A stretch of DNA of 64,000 bases from Saccharopolyspora dendranthemae (GTDB lineage Bacteria; Actinomycetota; Actinomycetes; Mycobacteriales; Pseudonocardiaceae), in NCBI RefSeq assembly GCF_007829955.1, contig NZ_VIWX01000002.1:1302001-1366000 (forward strand), given 5' to 3'. This document shows, in pieces, positions 38,854 through 47,489 of this stretch (position 1 is the stretch's first letter; the number at the start of each line of letters is the position of its first letter). The position numbers and the translations under genes were made by a program. The notes beneath the pieces are model-generated. The model did no database searches, was not told the origin of the DNA, and saw only the letters and a list, made by a program, of their open reading frames with translations.

Positions 38854-40044
38854 TCACTCCCCCGATCTGCCGGTCAGCTCGGCGATCGCGGCGGTGACGC
38901 CGCCGGTCCGGTGCGGGACTCCCGCCAGCCCGAGACCTGCTTCGACGACACCGAGGGTGCCGAGCAGGGTGGCGTCGTTGAAGGCGCCGAGATGTCCGAT
39001 GCGGAACACCTTCTTGGCCACTTTGGACAGTCCTGCGCCCAGCGAGGTGTCGAAGCGGTCCAGGATGATCTCGCGCAGGTCGTCAGCGTCGTGGCCCGGT
39101 GGCATCACCACCGCCGTCAGCGCGCTGCTGTGGTGGGTGCCGGGCGCGGTTCCCGGCTCGCGGCAGAGGATCTCGAGACCCCAGGCGCGCACCGCTGCCC
39201 GGGTCGCCGCGGCGTGCCGGTCGTGCCGTGCGACGACCTCGTCGAGCCCTTCCTCCAGGAGCATCGACAGCGCTTCGCGCAGGCCGAAGAGCAGGTTCGT
39301 CGGCGGGGTGAAGCGGAAGTAGCCCTGCTTGCCCGAGTCGAGCATCGGCTGCCAGTCCCAGTACGACTTGAGCAGCGTCGAGGACCGCGCGGCCAGCAGC
39401 GCCTTGGCGCTGATGGCGTTGATCCCGATGCCCGGCGGCAGCATCAGGCCCTTCTGCGAGCAGCTGATGGTGACGTCCACGCCCCAGTCGTCGTGCCGGT
39501 AGTCCACCGATCCCAGCGAGGAGATCGTGTCCACCAGCAGCAACGCCGGGTGGTCGGCGGCGTCGAGGGCGGCGCGCACGGCGGGGATGTCGCTGACCAC
39601 CCCGGTCGAGGTCTCGTTGTGCACCACCGCGACGGCCTTGATCCGGTGCTCGGTGTCGGCGCGCAGGCGCTGCTCGATGGCACCGGGATCAGCGCCGCTG
39701 CGCCAGTCCCCCGCGATCGTCTCGGGCCGCAGGCCGAGAGTGCTCGCCAGTTCGGACCAGAGCCCGGAGAAGTGCCCGGTTTCGCACATCAGCACTGCGT
39801 CGCCGGGTGAGAGCGTGTTGACCAGCGCGGCCTCCCACGCCCCGGTTCCCGAGGACGGGTAGATCACGACGTCAGCGGAAGTGCGCACCACGGCGCGGAG
39901 TTTGTCGAAGACCTCCAGGGCGAGGTCGGCGAAGTCCGGGCCCCGGTGGTCGATGGTGGGCTTGGCGATCGCGTGCAGCACCCGGTCGGGAACGTTGGTC
40001 GGTCCCGGGATCTGCAGGAAGTGGCGACTGCTGGCAACGGACAT
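38854..40044 (-). CDS. Class V aminotransferase, serine/alanine-glyoxylate type
   Basis: A 396-residue PLP enzyme of the AgxT/SgaA family. Features: FLQIPGPTNVPDRVL at the N-terminus, HRGPDFADL, YPSSGTGAWEAALVNTL, LLLVDTISSLGS and the PLP lysine in SCSQKGLMLPPG. Likely transamination between serine or alanine and glyoxylate. GGAGG is five bases before the ATG. First gene of the minus-strand run whose last member is a GlcD-like oxidase, a pair that would channel glycolate to glyoxylate to glycine. Confidence 0.9.
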   Translation of the reverse strand: MSVASSRHFLQIPGPTNVPDRVLHAIAKPTIDHRGPDFADLALEVFDKLRAVVRTSADVVIYPSSGTGAWEAALVNTLSPGDAVLMCETGHFSGLWSELASTLGLRPETIAGDWRSGADPGAIEQRLRADTEHRIKAVAVVHNETSTGVVSDIPAVRAALDAADHPALLLVDTISSLGSVDYRHDDWGVDVTISCSQKGLMLPPGIGINAISAKALLAARSSTLLKSYWDWQPMLDSGKQGYFRFTPPTNLLFGLREALSMLLEEGLDEVVARHDRHAAATRAAVRAWGLEILCREPGTAPGTHHSSALTAVVMPPGHDADDLREIILDRFDTSLGAGLSKVAKKVFRIGHLGAFNDATLLGTLGVVEAGLGLAGVPHRTGGVTAAIAELTGRSGE

Positions 40045-40107
40045 TCGTTCCTCCACGGTGAGGACGCTCTTCCGGCATGTGAAAACCAAGTCTCGGCGGG
40101 TTGAATT

Positions 40108-40134
40108 CTGTAGACAGTACGCCGATCATGTCAA
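40108..40134 (-). promoter_or_regulatory. Promoter and GntR-like operator for the glyoxylate block
   Basis: On minus, TTGACA (40134-40129), a 16-base spacer and TACAGA make a promoter for the aminotransferase operon. The palindrome CTGTAGACAG (40108-40117) overlaps its -10 and fits the TGTNNACA pattern of FCD-type GntR regulators. Both calls are by eye. Confidence 0.45.
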
Positions 40135-40213
40135 GTGGCTCACTTCCCCCTTGACAACGGTTCTAGCCGGTCGCAGCCGTGAAATCGGCTGGAAAACGCT
40201 GGAGGGAAACCCA

Positions 40214-43078
40214 GTGCGCAACGCCGCCACCGCAGGGATCGCCACCGAACTCGCCCGAAACCTGGACGGCAACGTCCGTTTCGACGACTACACCCGCCAC
40301 CTCTACTCCACCGACGCCAGCATGTACCGGGTTCTCCCGGCGGGCGTGGTCTTCCCGCGTCACGCCGAGGACGTCGCCACCACCGTCCGGATGTGCGCGG
40401 AGGCCGGTGTCGCCGTCCTCCCCCGCGGCGCCGGGACCAGCCACTGCGGGCAGACCGTCGGGGACGCGGTCGCGCTGGACTTCTCCAAGCACATGAACCG
40501 GATCCTGGAGCTGGATCCGGAGAACCTCCTCGCGCGGGTCCAGCCCGGACTCGTGCAGGACGAGCTGAACCTCGCGGCCGGCGCGCACGGGCTGTTCTTC
40601 GCCCCCGACACCTCCACCAGCAACCGGGCCACGCTCGGCGGCATGATCGGCAACAACTCCTGCGGTTCGCGCTCGGCCCGGTACGGCATGACCATCGACC
40701 ACGTCGAACGCCTGGAAGTCGTGCTCTCCGACGGGACTCCGGCGTCGCTGGGAACCGGCGGTCCCTCCACTTCGGACGATCTGCTCGGCCGCATCCACCG
40801 GGGCTTGCCCAACATCGTCGACTCGGCACGACCCGGCCTGGCCGAGCAGAGCCGGCAGTTCTGGCGGCGGGCAGGCGGGTACCGGCTCGACCGGCTGGCC
40901 GAGGGACCGTTCGACCTGGCGAAGTTCGTCGTCGGTTCCGAGGGAACTCTGGTCACCGTCACCGAGGCGCTCGTCCGGCTCACACCCAAGCCCCGAGCCA
41001 CCGTCATGGTCGTGGGGCACTTCGACTCCACGTCCGCCTGCATCGCGGGCACCGACGCGGCGATGCGCACCGGGGCCGCTGGGATCGAGATGGTGGACAA
41101 CTTCATCCTCGACCTCGCCCGGCGGTCACCCGAACACCGGCACCTCTTCGGTGCGCTGGAAGGCGATCCGCGCGCGCTGATGTTCGCCGAGTTCTACGGC
41201 GACACCGTCGAGGAGGCCCGCGCCGGGGCCGCGGAGCTCGTCGCCGCGTGGCACAGCGAAGGCCACGGGTATGCGACGCGGCTGGCCTCCACCGACTCGG
41301 AGCTGGCGCCGCTGCGGGCGCTGCGCAAGTCCGGGCTCGGGCTGCTGATGGCCGCGGGCAACTCCACCGAGCGGTCGGTGGCCTTCGTCGAGGACACCGC
41401 CGTACCCCCGGAACACCTGGCCGAGTACACGACCCGGTTCGCCGAGATCCTCGACGACCACGGGTTGCGCGCCGGGTTCTACGGCCACGCCTCGGCCGGA
41501 TGCCTGCACGTGCGCCCCTTCATGGACCTCACCCGTCCCGATCAGGTCGCCACCATGCGCGAGGTCGCCGAGGAGGTCTGCGACCTCGCGCTGTCCTACG
41601 GCGGGGTGAACTCCAGCGAGCACGGGGACGGGTACGCGCGCAGCGAGTTCAACCGGAAGATCTTCGGCGACACCGTCTACGAGGCGATGCGCGAGGTCAA
41701 AGCCCTCTTCGACCCGGCGGGCATCATGAATCCCGGCAAGATCGTGGACGCCCCGCCGATGACCGACAACCTGCGCGAGCCCACGATCCCCGTCGCCGCG
41801 CCCGTCGAGACGCACTTCGACTTCACCCGCTACGGCGGTATGCGGGGCGAAGCCGAGCGCTGCCAGCGCATCGGCGCCTGCCGCAAGCCCGAGACCTCGG
41901 GCGGCGCGATGTGTCCCTCGTTCATGGCCACCCGCGACGAGGAGCACTCCACCCGGGGCCGCGCGAACGCGCTGGTGCTCGCCCTCTCAGAACCCGATCC
42001 GAAGGCTGCGCTGGGCAGCGAGCGGCTCGCCGACGTGCTCGACCTGTGCCTGGAGTGCAAAGCGTGCCAGCACGAGTGCCCCATGTCGGTGGACATGGCC
42101 ACGCTCAAGAGCGAAGCCCTCGCCCACCACCACGAGCAGCACGGGACCGACCTGCGCTCGCGGATCTTCGGCGCCACCAGGCGGCTCTACCGGCTGGGCG
42201 CGGCGGCGGCACCGCTGTCCAACCTGCTCGCCCGGCCGCGCCCGGTGCGCGCGCTGATGCAGCGGATCGCCGGCATCGACAGCCGGCGGCCGCTGCCGCT
42301 CTTCCGCCGCGACGACCTCGTGCGGTGGAACCGATCTCGTCCCGCCACACCGACCGCCCCCGGGGTCGCCCCGGGTGAGCGAGGCGAGGTCGTGTTCCTC
42401 GCCGACTCGTTCACCAGCCACACCGAACCCGACATCGGCCGGGCGGCGATCCGGCTCCTCGAACACGCCGGCTGGCAGGTCCGGGTCGAGTCGGGGGTGT
42501 GCTGCGCGCGCCCGCAGATCTCCAAGGGGCTGCTGCCCCGGGCCAAGGCGGTGGCCGCGAAACTGGTCGACGAGCTGGCGCCGGAGGCCGAGCGCGGCGT
42601 GCCGATCGTCGGGTGCGAGCCGTCCTGCGTCTCGACGCTGCGCGACGAGCACCCGAAACTGCTGGGCGATTCGCGGGTGGCCGCGAGTGCGAGCCTGGTC
42701 GAGGACCTGCTGCTGGAAGCGCTCGAGGACGGCACCTTGAAACCGCGTCCGGGACCGGCGAAGACGCTCTTCCACAGCCACTGCCACCAGAAGGCCGTGT
42801 TGGGAACGACGTCATCGGCTCGCCTGCTGGGCCACCTCTCGGCGGTCGACGTGCTCGACGCGGGCTGCTGCGGCATGGCCGGGTCGTTCGGGTTCGAGAC
42901 CGAGCACTACGAGTTGTCCATGAGCATCGGCGGGCAGCGCCTGTTCCCGGCGATCGAGCGCGCGACCGAGGCGACGGTCGCCGCGACCGGCGTCTCCTGC
43001 CGCCAGCAAGTCGCCCACGGAACGGGCCGGGAGGCCAAGCACCCGGTGGAACTCCTCCACGATGCCCTCTTCGGGTGA
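40214..43078 (+). CDS. FAD- and 4Fe-4S-binding dehydrogenase (YdiJ/D-2-hydroxyacid type)
   Basis: A 954-residue fusion. Residues about 40-260 form an FAD_binding_4 domain (LPRGAGTSHCGQTVG, NNSCGSRSARYG), about 270-520 an FAD-oxidase_C domain (GYARSEFNRKIFG), about 560-640 a ferredoxin-like part (CRKPETSGGAMCPS, CLECKACQHECP) and about 700-950 two CCG-type domains (GVCCARPQ, GCEPSCVS, SHCHQKA, DAGCCGMAGSFG). The architecture is that of YdiJ, a D-2-hydroxyglutarate dehydrogenase in E. coli; D-lactate or glycolate are alternatives. GTG start with GGAGGG seven bases upstream. Divergent from the aminotransferase operon. Confidence 0.92.
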   Translation: MRNAATAGIATELARNLDGNVRFDDYTRHLYSTDASMYRVLPAGVVFPRHAEDVATTVRMCAEAGVAVLPRGAGTSHCGQTVGDAVALDFSKHMNRILELDPENLLARVQPGLVQDELNLAAGAHGLFFAPDTSTSNRATLGGMIGNNSCGSRSARYGMTIDHVERLEVVLSDGTPASLGTGGPSTSDDLLGRIHRGLPNIVDSARPGLAEQSRQFWRRAGGYRLDRLAEGPFDLAKFVVGSEGTLVTVTEALVRLTPKPRATVMVVGHFDSTSACIAGTDAAMRTGAAGIEMVDNFILDLARRSPEHRHLFGALEGDPRALMFAEFYGDTVEEARAGAAELVAAWHSEGHGYATRLASTDSELAPLRALRKSGLGLLMAAGNSTERSVAFVEDTAVPPEHLAEYTTRFAEILDDHGLRAGFYGHASAGCLHVRPFMDLTRPDQVATMREVAEEVCDLALSYGGVNSSEHGDGYARSEFNRKIFGDTVYEAMREVKALFDPAGIMNPGKIVDAPPMTDNLREPTIPVAAPVETHFDFTRYGGMRGEAERCQRIGACRKPETSGGAMCPSFMATRDEEHSTRGRANALVLALSEPDPKAALGSERLADVLDLCLECKACQHECPMSVDMATLKSEALAHHHEQHGTDLRSRIFGATRRLYRLGAAAAPLSNLLARPRPVRALMQRIAGIDSRRPLPLFRRDDLVRWNRSRPATPTAPGVAPGERGEVVFLADSFTSHTEPDIGRAAIRLLEHAGWQVRVESGVCCARPQISKGLLPRAKAVAAKLVDELAPEAERGVPIVGCEPSCVSTLRDEHPKLLGDSRVAASASLVEDLLLEALEDGTLKPRPGPAKTLFHSHCHQKAVLGTTSSARLLGHLSAVDVLDAGCCGMAGSFGFETEHYELSMSIGGQRLFPAIERATEATVAATGVSCRQQVAHGTGREAKHPVELLHDALFG

Positions 43079-43093
43079 AGGGGCCCGGCCGCT

Positions 43094-43159
43094 CCCAGTT
43101 TTAGTCCAAACCGAGGCTCTCACGCCCGAAATGTCCACTCAGTTTGGACTAAAACTGGG
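43094..43159. repeat. Perfect 18-bp inverted repeat with 30-nt loop
   Basis: CCCAGTTTTAGTCCAAAC (43094-43111) and its exact complement (43142-43159) flank 30 bases. The arms are AT-richer than the surroundings and lie between convergent genes. It could be a terminator, a short palindromic repeat (REP-like) or a remnant of a mobile element. No transposase nearby. Confidence 0.75.
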
Positions 43160-43189
43160 CCCTGCCGAGGCGCAGCACAGCTCGGACGG

Positions 43190-44128
43190 TCAGCCCGGCC
43201 AGAGACCGAAGAGGGAGGCGAAGCCTTCGCGCCAGCTCGGCCAGGTGGGCTTCCAGCCCAGGGTCTCGCGGAGCCGGAAGTTGCTCGCTCCGCGCTGCTC
43301 GGCGAGCTGGTGCACGGTCAACCAGTCCAACTGCGACTTCGCCTGCGCCGCCGTCAGCGCGACCGGCGCGGGAGCGCCGGCCATCCTCGCGTAGGCGGGC
43401 AGCCACTCGCTGGACTCGGCGGGCTCGTTGTCGACCACGTTGTAGGCGCCGGGGTCGCCGCCCTCCAGCAGTTCCAGGATCACCCCCGCCGCGTCGTCGA
43501 CGTGGGTGAACGACGTGAGCCCGACACCATCACCGACGAGCGGCAGTTCGCTGCCGACGACGCGCGCGTGCACGTCACCACCGGGCGCGTAGTGGGTGTC
43601 CGGTCCGTACAGCGCGCCGTAGCGCAGGGACACGCCCTCGATACCGGTGCGGGTGAACAGCTCCTCCTCCATGGAGGCGAGCGCTCGCACCACGTCGCCC
43701 CAGCTGCCCGGGGCGTCCACCCACAGCGGTGAATCCTCTTCGAGGACATCGTGGCCGTGCGGGCGGTAGGCGGCGGTCATGCCCTGCGCGATGAACCGCC
43801 TGGCTCCGGCACCGACCGCGGCGTCGAGCAGGTTCTTGGTACCTCGCTCGCGCAGCTTCGCGGTGCGCCGCAGGGCTTCCTGCGGGTCCGCGGTGCCGAA
43901 CGAGGAGGTCTGGTCGATCACGACGTCGGGCGCGCTGCGGCGCAGCTGTATTCGCAGCGAGTCGGGCTCGAGCACGTCAGCTGCCACGACCTCGTCGGCG
44001 GACAGCTCTTCCAGTCGGTCACTCCTGCGCCCCAGCGCGGTCACGTGATGACCGCGCTCCCGCAGCAGCGGCAGCAGAGTTCTCCCGACCACACCGGTCG
44101 CACCGGCGACAACCACACGCAGGGGCAT
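43190..44128 (-). CDS. NAD-dependent epimerase/reductase-like protein
   Basis: A 312-residue extended short-chain dehydrogenase. NAD loop VVAGATGVVGRTLLPLL, then ADVLEPDSL, an unusual QGMTAAYRPHG in place of the common catalytic Ser-Thr region, SLRYGALYGP and FTHVDDAAGVILELL. The YxxxK pair is not clear, so the activity (epimerase or reductase) is open. No partner genes; it follows cspA at a distance of 167 bp on the same strand. Confidence 0.85.
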   Translation of the reverse strand: MPLRVVVAGATGVVGRTLLPLLRERGHHVTALGRRSDRLEELSADEVVAADVLEPDSLRIQLRRSAPDVVIDQTSSFGTADPQEALRRTAKLRERGTKNLLDAAVGAGARRFIAQGMTAAYRPHGHDVLEEDSPLWVDAPGSWGDVVRALASMEEELFTRTGIEGVSLRYGALYGPDTHYAPGGDVHARVVGSELPLVGDGVGLTSFTHVDDAAGVILELLEGGDPGAYNVVDNEPAESSEWLPAYARMAGAPAPVALTAAQAKSQLDWLTVHQLAEQRGASNFRLRETLGWKPTWPSWREGFASLFGLWPG

Positions 44129-44295
44129 TCCCCGAAACCTCGCACCTGGTCAAACGTCAGCGAGCCCCGAGGCTACCCCGGGATGCCTTGCCCCATCGGG
44201 TGAAACTCGCCGGTGATCGGCGAGAGGGAGATCATCTGCGACGAGTGGCGGCCGGCGCCCACGGACCGCCACCCGTCCAGACGAACCCGGAAGTC

Positions 44296-44499
44296 TCAGA
44301 CCGTGCGGATGCCCGCCGCCTGAGGCCCCTTGGGCCCCTGGGCGATCTCGAACTCCACGCGCTGGTTCTCCTCCAGCGTGCGGAACCCGGTGGCATCGAT
44401 GGCGGAGTAGTGCGCGAAGACGTCAGAGCCACCACCGTCCGGGGTGATGAACCCGTAGCCCTTCTCGGCGTTGAACCACTTGACCGTACCGCTAGCCAT
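44296..44499 (-). CDS. Cold-shock protein CspA family
   Basis: 67 residues, single cold-shock domain with RNP1-like KGYGFITP and RNP2-like VFAHYSAI, start [10 protein letters not shown]. Binds single-stranded RNA/DNA as an RNA chaperone. A leader of roughly 100-200 bases precedes it and contains an intrinsic-terminator-like hairpin (44600-44629). Typical length and sequence; no oddities inside the coding part. Confidence 0.96.
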   Translation of the reverse strand: MASGTVKWFNAEKGYGFITPDGGGSDVFAHYSAIDATGFRTLEENQRVEFEIAQGPKGPQAAGIRTV

Positions 44500-44599
44500 T
44501 CCTTGTTCTCCCGTTTCTGCTGACCGGGGTCCACACTGCGCAGATCCCTGGTTGCCGAACCGGTCACCTGCAGCCCGCCGAGCCGCACCACGGCACGAA

Positions 44600-44629
44600 A
44601 AAAGCGCCTGCGTTCTGGCAGGCGCTTTT
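44600..44629 (-). terminator. Intrinsic terminator or cspA leader attenuator
   Basis: On minus: AAAAGCGCCTGC, six-base loop, GCAGGCGC, then TTTTTT. It lies 101 nt before cspA and about 190 nt after the dehydrogenase stop, so it either ends that transcript or sits in the cspA leader. The rest of the 321-bp gap (44500-44820) has no gene. Confidence 0.75.
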
Positions 44630-44820
44630 CCAGCACTGCAAGGACCAAAACCGCAACCGGAAATCACGCTAGCACCACGGTTGCGGGTTGTCACACGTTG
44701 ATCGCAGGCAGTCAACATGAGACGGTATCCGGTCCACCGCAGGACTTTTCACGCGGTTCACACGTCCGGACGCAAGCAGCGGTCCCCGGGCCGTCCGACC
44801 CGGGGACCGCGCAGCCCGCG

Positions 44821-46014
44821 TCACGGGATGCTCAGCAGCGCCTCCCCGCTCTCCTCGGCGACCCTGTTCTGCTCGGTGCGCTGCTCGGCCAGCATCAGCG
44901 CCGCGTCGCGCGGGGTGTGCCCCTCGGTGTCCCACGCCGCCAGCAGCAGCGGGATCTTGGCGAGCATCTCCTCGCGCAGCACCTGGAAGGACAGCACCGG
45001 GTCGGCGTCGACCCGGCCCAGCAGCAGCCACCAGGCCCAGGCAGCGGCTCCCGCGTTGGCCACGAAGTCCGGGATGACCGGGATCCCCTTGGCCGCCAGC
45101 ATCTCCTCGGCCTCGGGCGTGACCGGGTTGTTGGCCGCCTCGACGATCACCCGAGCCGCCACGTCCGGCACCTGGTTGGTGCCGATGGCGAAGGAGACCG
45201 CCGCCGGGATCAGCACGTCGACCTGCTGCGAGAGCACCGCCTCGCGCGGCAGGTGCTCGACATCGGCCGGGACCTGGTCGCGGTCGATCTCGCCGAAGCG
45301 GTCGCGCGCCTCGAGCAGAGCCGGGACGTCCAGGCCGTCCGGGTGGTACAGAGTGCCCTTGGCGTCGGCGAGGGAGACCACCTTCAGCCCGGCCTCGTGC
45401 AGGTAGAAGGCCGCTCCGCCGCCCATGGTGCCCACGCCCTGCACCGCGACGGTCGTCTCCTGCGCACCCCAGGACCGGGAGTGCACGACGCCCAGGCAGC
45501 ACTGCGCCACGCCGTAGCCGCCGACCACGTCACCGAGCAGGAGGCCGCCCGGCACCGGCGCGTTGAGCCCGGCCCGGACCCGGCGCAGCGTGCGCTCCGC
45601 GTCGGGCGCCCGGCGGATCGCCGCGTGGTAGGACTGGTGCATTCCCAGCTCTTCGAAGGCGTCGTCGATCAGGTGCTGCGGAACGCCGAGGTCCTCGGCG
45701 GTCACCCAGTGCGCGTCCAGCCACGGCCGCATCGCGTGGAGGTAGCGCCGGAGCACTCCCTTGGCCTGCGGGTCCTTCGGGTCGCAGTCGATTCCGCCCT
45801 TGGCTCCGCCCACGGGCAGCTCGAACACCGCGGTCTTGCGGGCCATGCCGCGCGCCAGGTGCTCTACCTCTTCCATCGTGCAACCGGCACGCATCCTGGT
45901 TCCACCGGTAGCGAGGCCGGATACCAGGGTGTGCACGACCAGGAAGCCGTTGCTTCCCGTCACCGGATCCGTCCAGGTGACCTTCATGAGCGGTTCGCCG
46001 CCGACGAGTCCCAT
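44821..46014 (-). CDS. Glu/Leu/Phe/Val-type amino-acid dehydrogenase
   Basis: A 397-residue ELFV-family oxidoreductase. Catalytic part: LPVGGAKGGIDCDPKDP (Lys of the GGxKGGI motif) and VTAEDLGV; NAD domain: VAVQGVGTMGGGAAFYL and an IPDFVANAGAA end. It deaminates a branched-chain or aromatic amino acid to its 2-oxoacid and ammonia. AAAGGAGGT is eight bases before the ATG. It has a strong -35 (TTGACA) and a roughly 210-nt leader. A second family member lies 13 kb downstream; the two are not close copies. Confidence 0.9.
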   Translation of the reverse strand: MGLVGGEPLMKVTWTDPVTGSNGFLVVHTLVSGLATGGTRMRAGCTMEEVEHLARGMARKTAVFELPVGGAKGGIDCDPKDPQAKGVLRRYLHAMRPWLDAHWVTAEDLGVPQHLIDDAFEELGMHQSYHAAIRRAPDAERTLRRVRAGLNAPVPGGLLLGDVVGGYGVAQCCLGVVHSRSWGAQETTVAVQGVGTMGGGAAFYLHEAGLKVVSLADAKGTLYHPDGLDVPALLEARDRFGEIDRDQVPADVEHLPREAVLSQQVDVLIPAAVSFAIGTNQVPDVAARVIVEAANNPVTPEAEEMLAAKGIPVIPDFVANAGAAAWAWWLLLGRVDADPVLSFQVLREEMLAKIPLLLAAWDTEGHTPRDAALMLAEQRTEQNRVAEESGEALLSIP

Positions 46015-46520
46015 GGGCGAATACCTCCTTTCAGAGCGCATACGAGATGGATCAAGCGATGGGGCTATGCCGAGATGGGGCGGTGATCCGCCCTGCTAGC
46101 CGGAAAGCCCGATCAGATGTGGGATAAGAGGGGTCTGATCGAGGGGAGAAGGTCCGCAGACCCGGCCGGACGCGGAAGGAGATTCAACTCAGTTCGCACA
46201 AGACCACCTCCCGCATCCGCCCGAATGGCTCGAAGCTAAGGCCGGGGAGTTGAGATTGTCAACAATCGTCGGTTCGGACAACCGTTACGGCGTCGAAACG
46301 GGTGCATGACGGCGTGTGAAACGGGCGTATCCGGTTGGTGCGTAACGAGATCAACTCACCTGGCCCCGTCGGGGCCGCGTTGGTTCTAAGCTTCTGATCG
46401 AAGGCTCTGGTGATGCCTTCACCGCCCCCTCGGGAACCCGTCGTTCGCGATCGAACCGACGGCCTCGGAGCGCGGTCATGGCGTGCATCGCCCCGCTGCA
46501 CGACTGGAAGGATGGGAGTC
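46015..46520. other. 506-bp divergent intergenic region
   Basis: No gene seen. It holds the minus promoter and palindrome (46235-46267) of the dehydrogenase, its long leader with a GGTCTG...CAGACC stem, and the plus promoter of the YezG-like gene, near which lies a GGCCCCGTCGGGGCC hairpin. Confidence 0.6.
46235..46267 (-). promoter_or_regulatory. Dehydrogenase promoter with GATTGT-CA-ACAATC operator
   Basis: On minus: TTGACA, 17-base spacer, TTAGCT. The -35 lies in the palindrome GATTGTCAACAATC (46254-46267), a pattern seen for GntR/FadR-like or Lrp-like regulators. This suggests tight control of the dehydrogenase by an unlinked regulator. Confidence 0.5.
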
Positions 46521-47372
46521 ATGAGTCAACCTGACCCGCCGGGTTCGCTGGACGAGGCCTCGCAGCAGCAGCTGATCCAAGAGATCGGCCGAGTGATCGT
46601 GGGTGCGCTGCCTCCCGGCTGGCAGGAGTCCACGACCGAGTACCGCGCGGTCGGCGACCACGTCGAGACGGTCTCCCGGCTCATCGCCCCCAACGGCAGC
46701 GCCATCCCGCTCGCCGCGCCCGCCGGCGTCGCCGATCTCTTCGCGCGGTTGCGCAGCGGCATGTACCAGTCCGACCGGGGCACCTGGGTCAGCGCCGTCT
46801 ACCGGCTGCAGCGTCCCGGGAGCTTCGCGGTCGACTTCAACGGCGACAACGAGCCGGACTGGCAGACACCTCCCCCGGCCTCGGCCTACGCGCAGGAGCT
46901 GCGCGTGCACCCGCGCCCGCCCGAGGCGACACCGCAGTGGCTGGCCGGCGATTCGGCCCAGCCGGCGCAGGCCCAGCCCGCCCAGGGACAGCCCGACCAG
47001 GCATCGGCGTCGCTGCGCACGGCCGAGGTGTTCGACGACAGGGGCAATCCGATCACCGAACGCGCCGAGATCGGTCGCGCCGAGGCCGACCGCGTCGCGG
47101 AGTACCTGGAGAAGGCTCCGATCGTGCTGGCCGCGCGCAGCTACGACAACGACCGGATCGACCCGCAGCGGACCGCGTCGGTGCCGATGACCTTCCACAC
47201 CGACGGCAGCTGGATCTGGCCGGGCGCGGTCGGTTACTACCTGCGTCAGCACGGCGTGGCACCTGAGCCCGAGCTGCTCAACCACATCCGAGCGCAGGGC
47301 TTTCACCTCCCGCAGGTCTCCGAACCGCAGCGCGAGCTGGCGGTGTCGGTGATAACGGGAGACCGTCGGTAG
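46521..47372 (+). CDS. YezG/DUF600-like immunity-type protein with extra C-terminal domain
   Basis: 283 residues in two parts. Residues about 10-145 resemble the YezG/DUF600 immunity fold (LIQEIGRVIVGALPPGW, FARLRSGMYQSDRGTW, FAVDFNGDNEPDW). A Gln-, Ala- and Pro-rich linker (about 150-175) joins a C-terminal part (AEVFDDRGNPI, VPMTFHTDGSWIWPGAVGYYLRQHG) with no firm name. YezG-like proteins neutralise toxins of the polymorphic-toxin class, but no toxin is adjacent. The start follows GGGAG and GAAGGAT; the longer frame was rejected. Family call moderate. Confidence 0.7.
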   Translation: MSQPDPPGSLDEASQQQLIQEIGRVIVGALPPGWQESTTEYRAVGDHVETVSRLIAPNGSAIPLAAPAGVADLFARLRSGMYQSDRGTWVSAVYRLQRPGSFAVDFNGDNEPDWQTPPPASAYAQELRVHPRPPEATPQWLAGDSAQPAQAQPAQGQPDQASASLRTAEVFDDRGNPITERAEIGRAEADRVAEYLEKAPIVLAARSYDNDRIDPQRTASVPMTFHTDGSWIWPGAVGYYLRQHGVAPEPELLNHIRAQGFHLPQVSEPQRELAVSVITGDRR

Positions 47373-47489
47373 CAGCGTTGGCGGGAGCGGGGCGGTTCGG
47401 TCGAGCCGCCTCCTGCCGTCCCTCCTGTCCGGACGATCTCGGCGCAACTGGCCGCTCCACCGGTGCGCAGCGCCTGCGACAATCACCCC

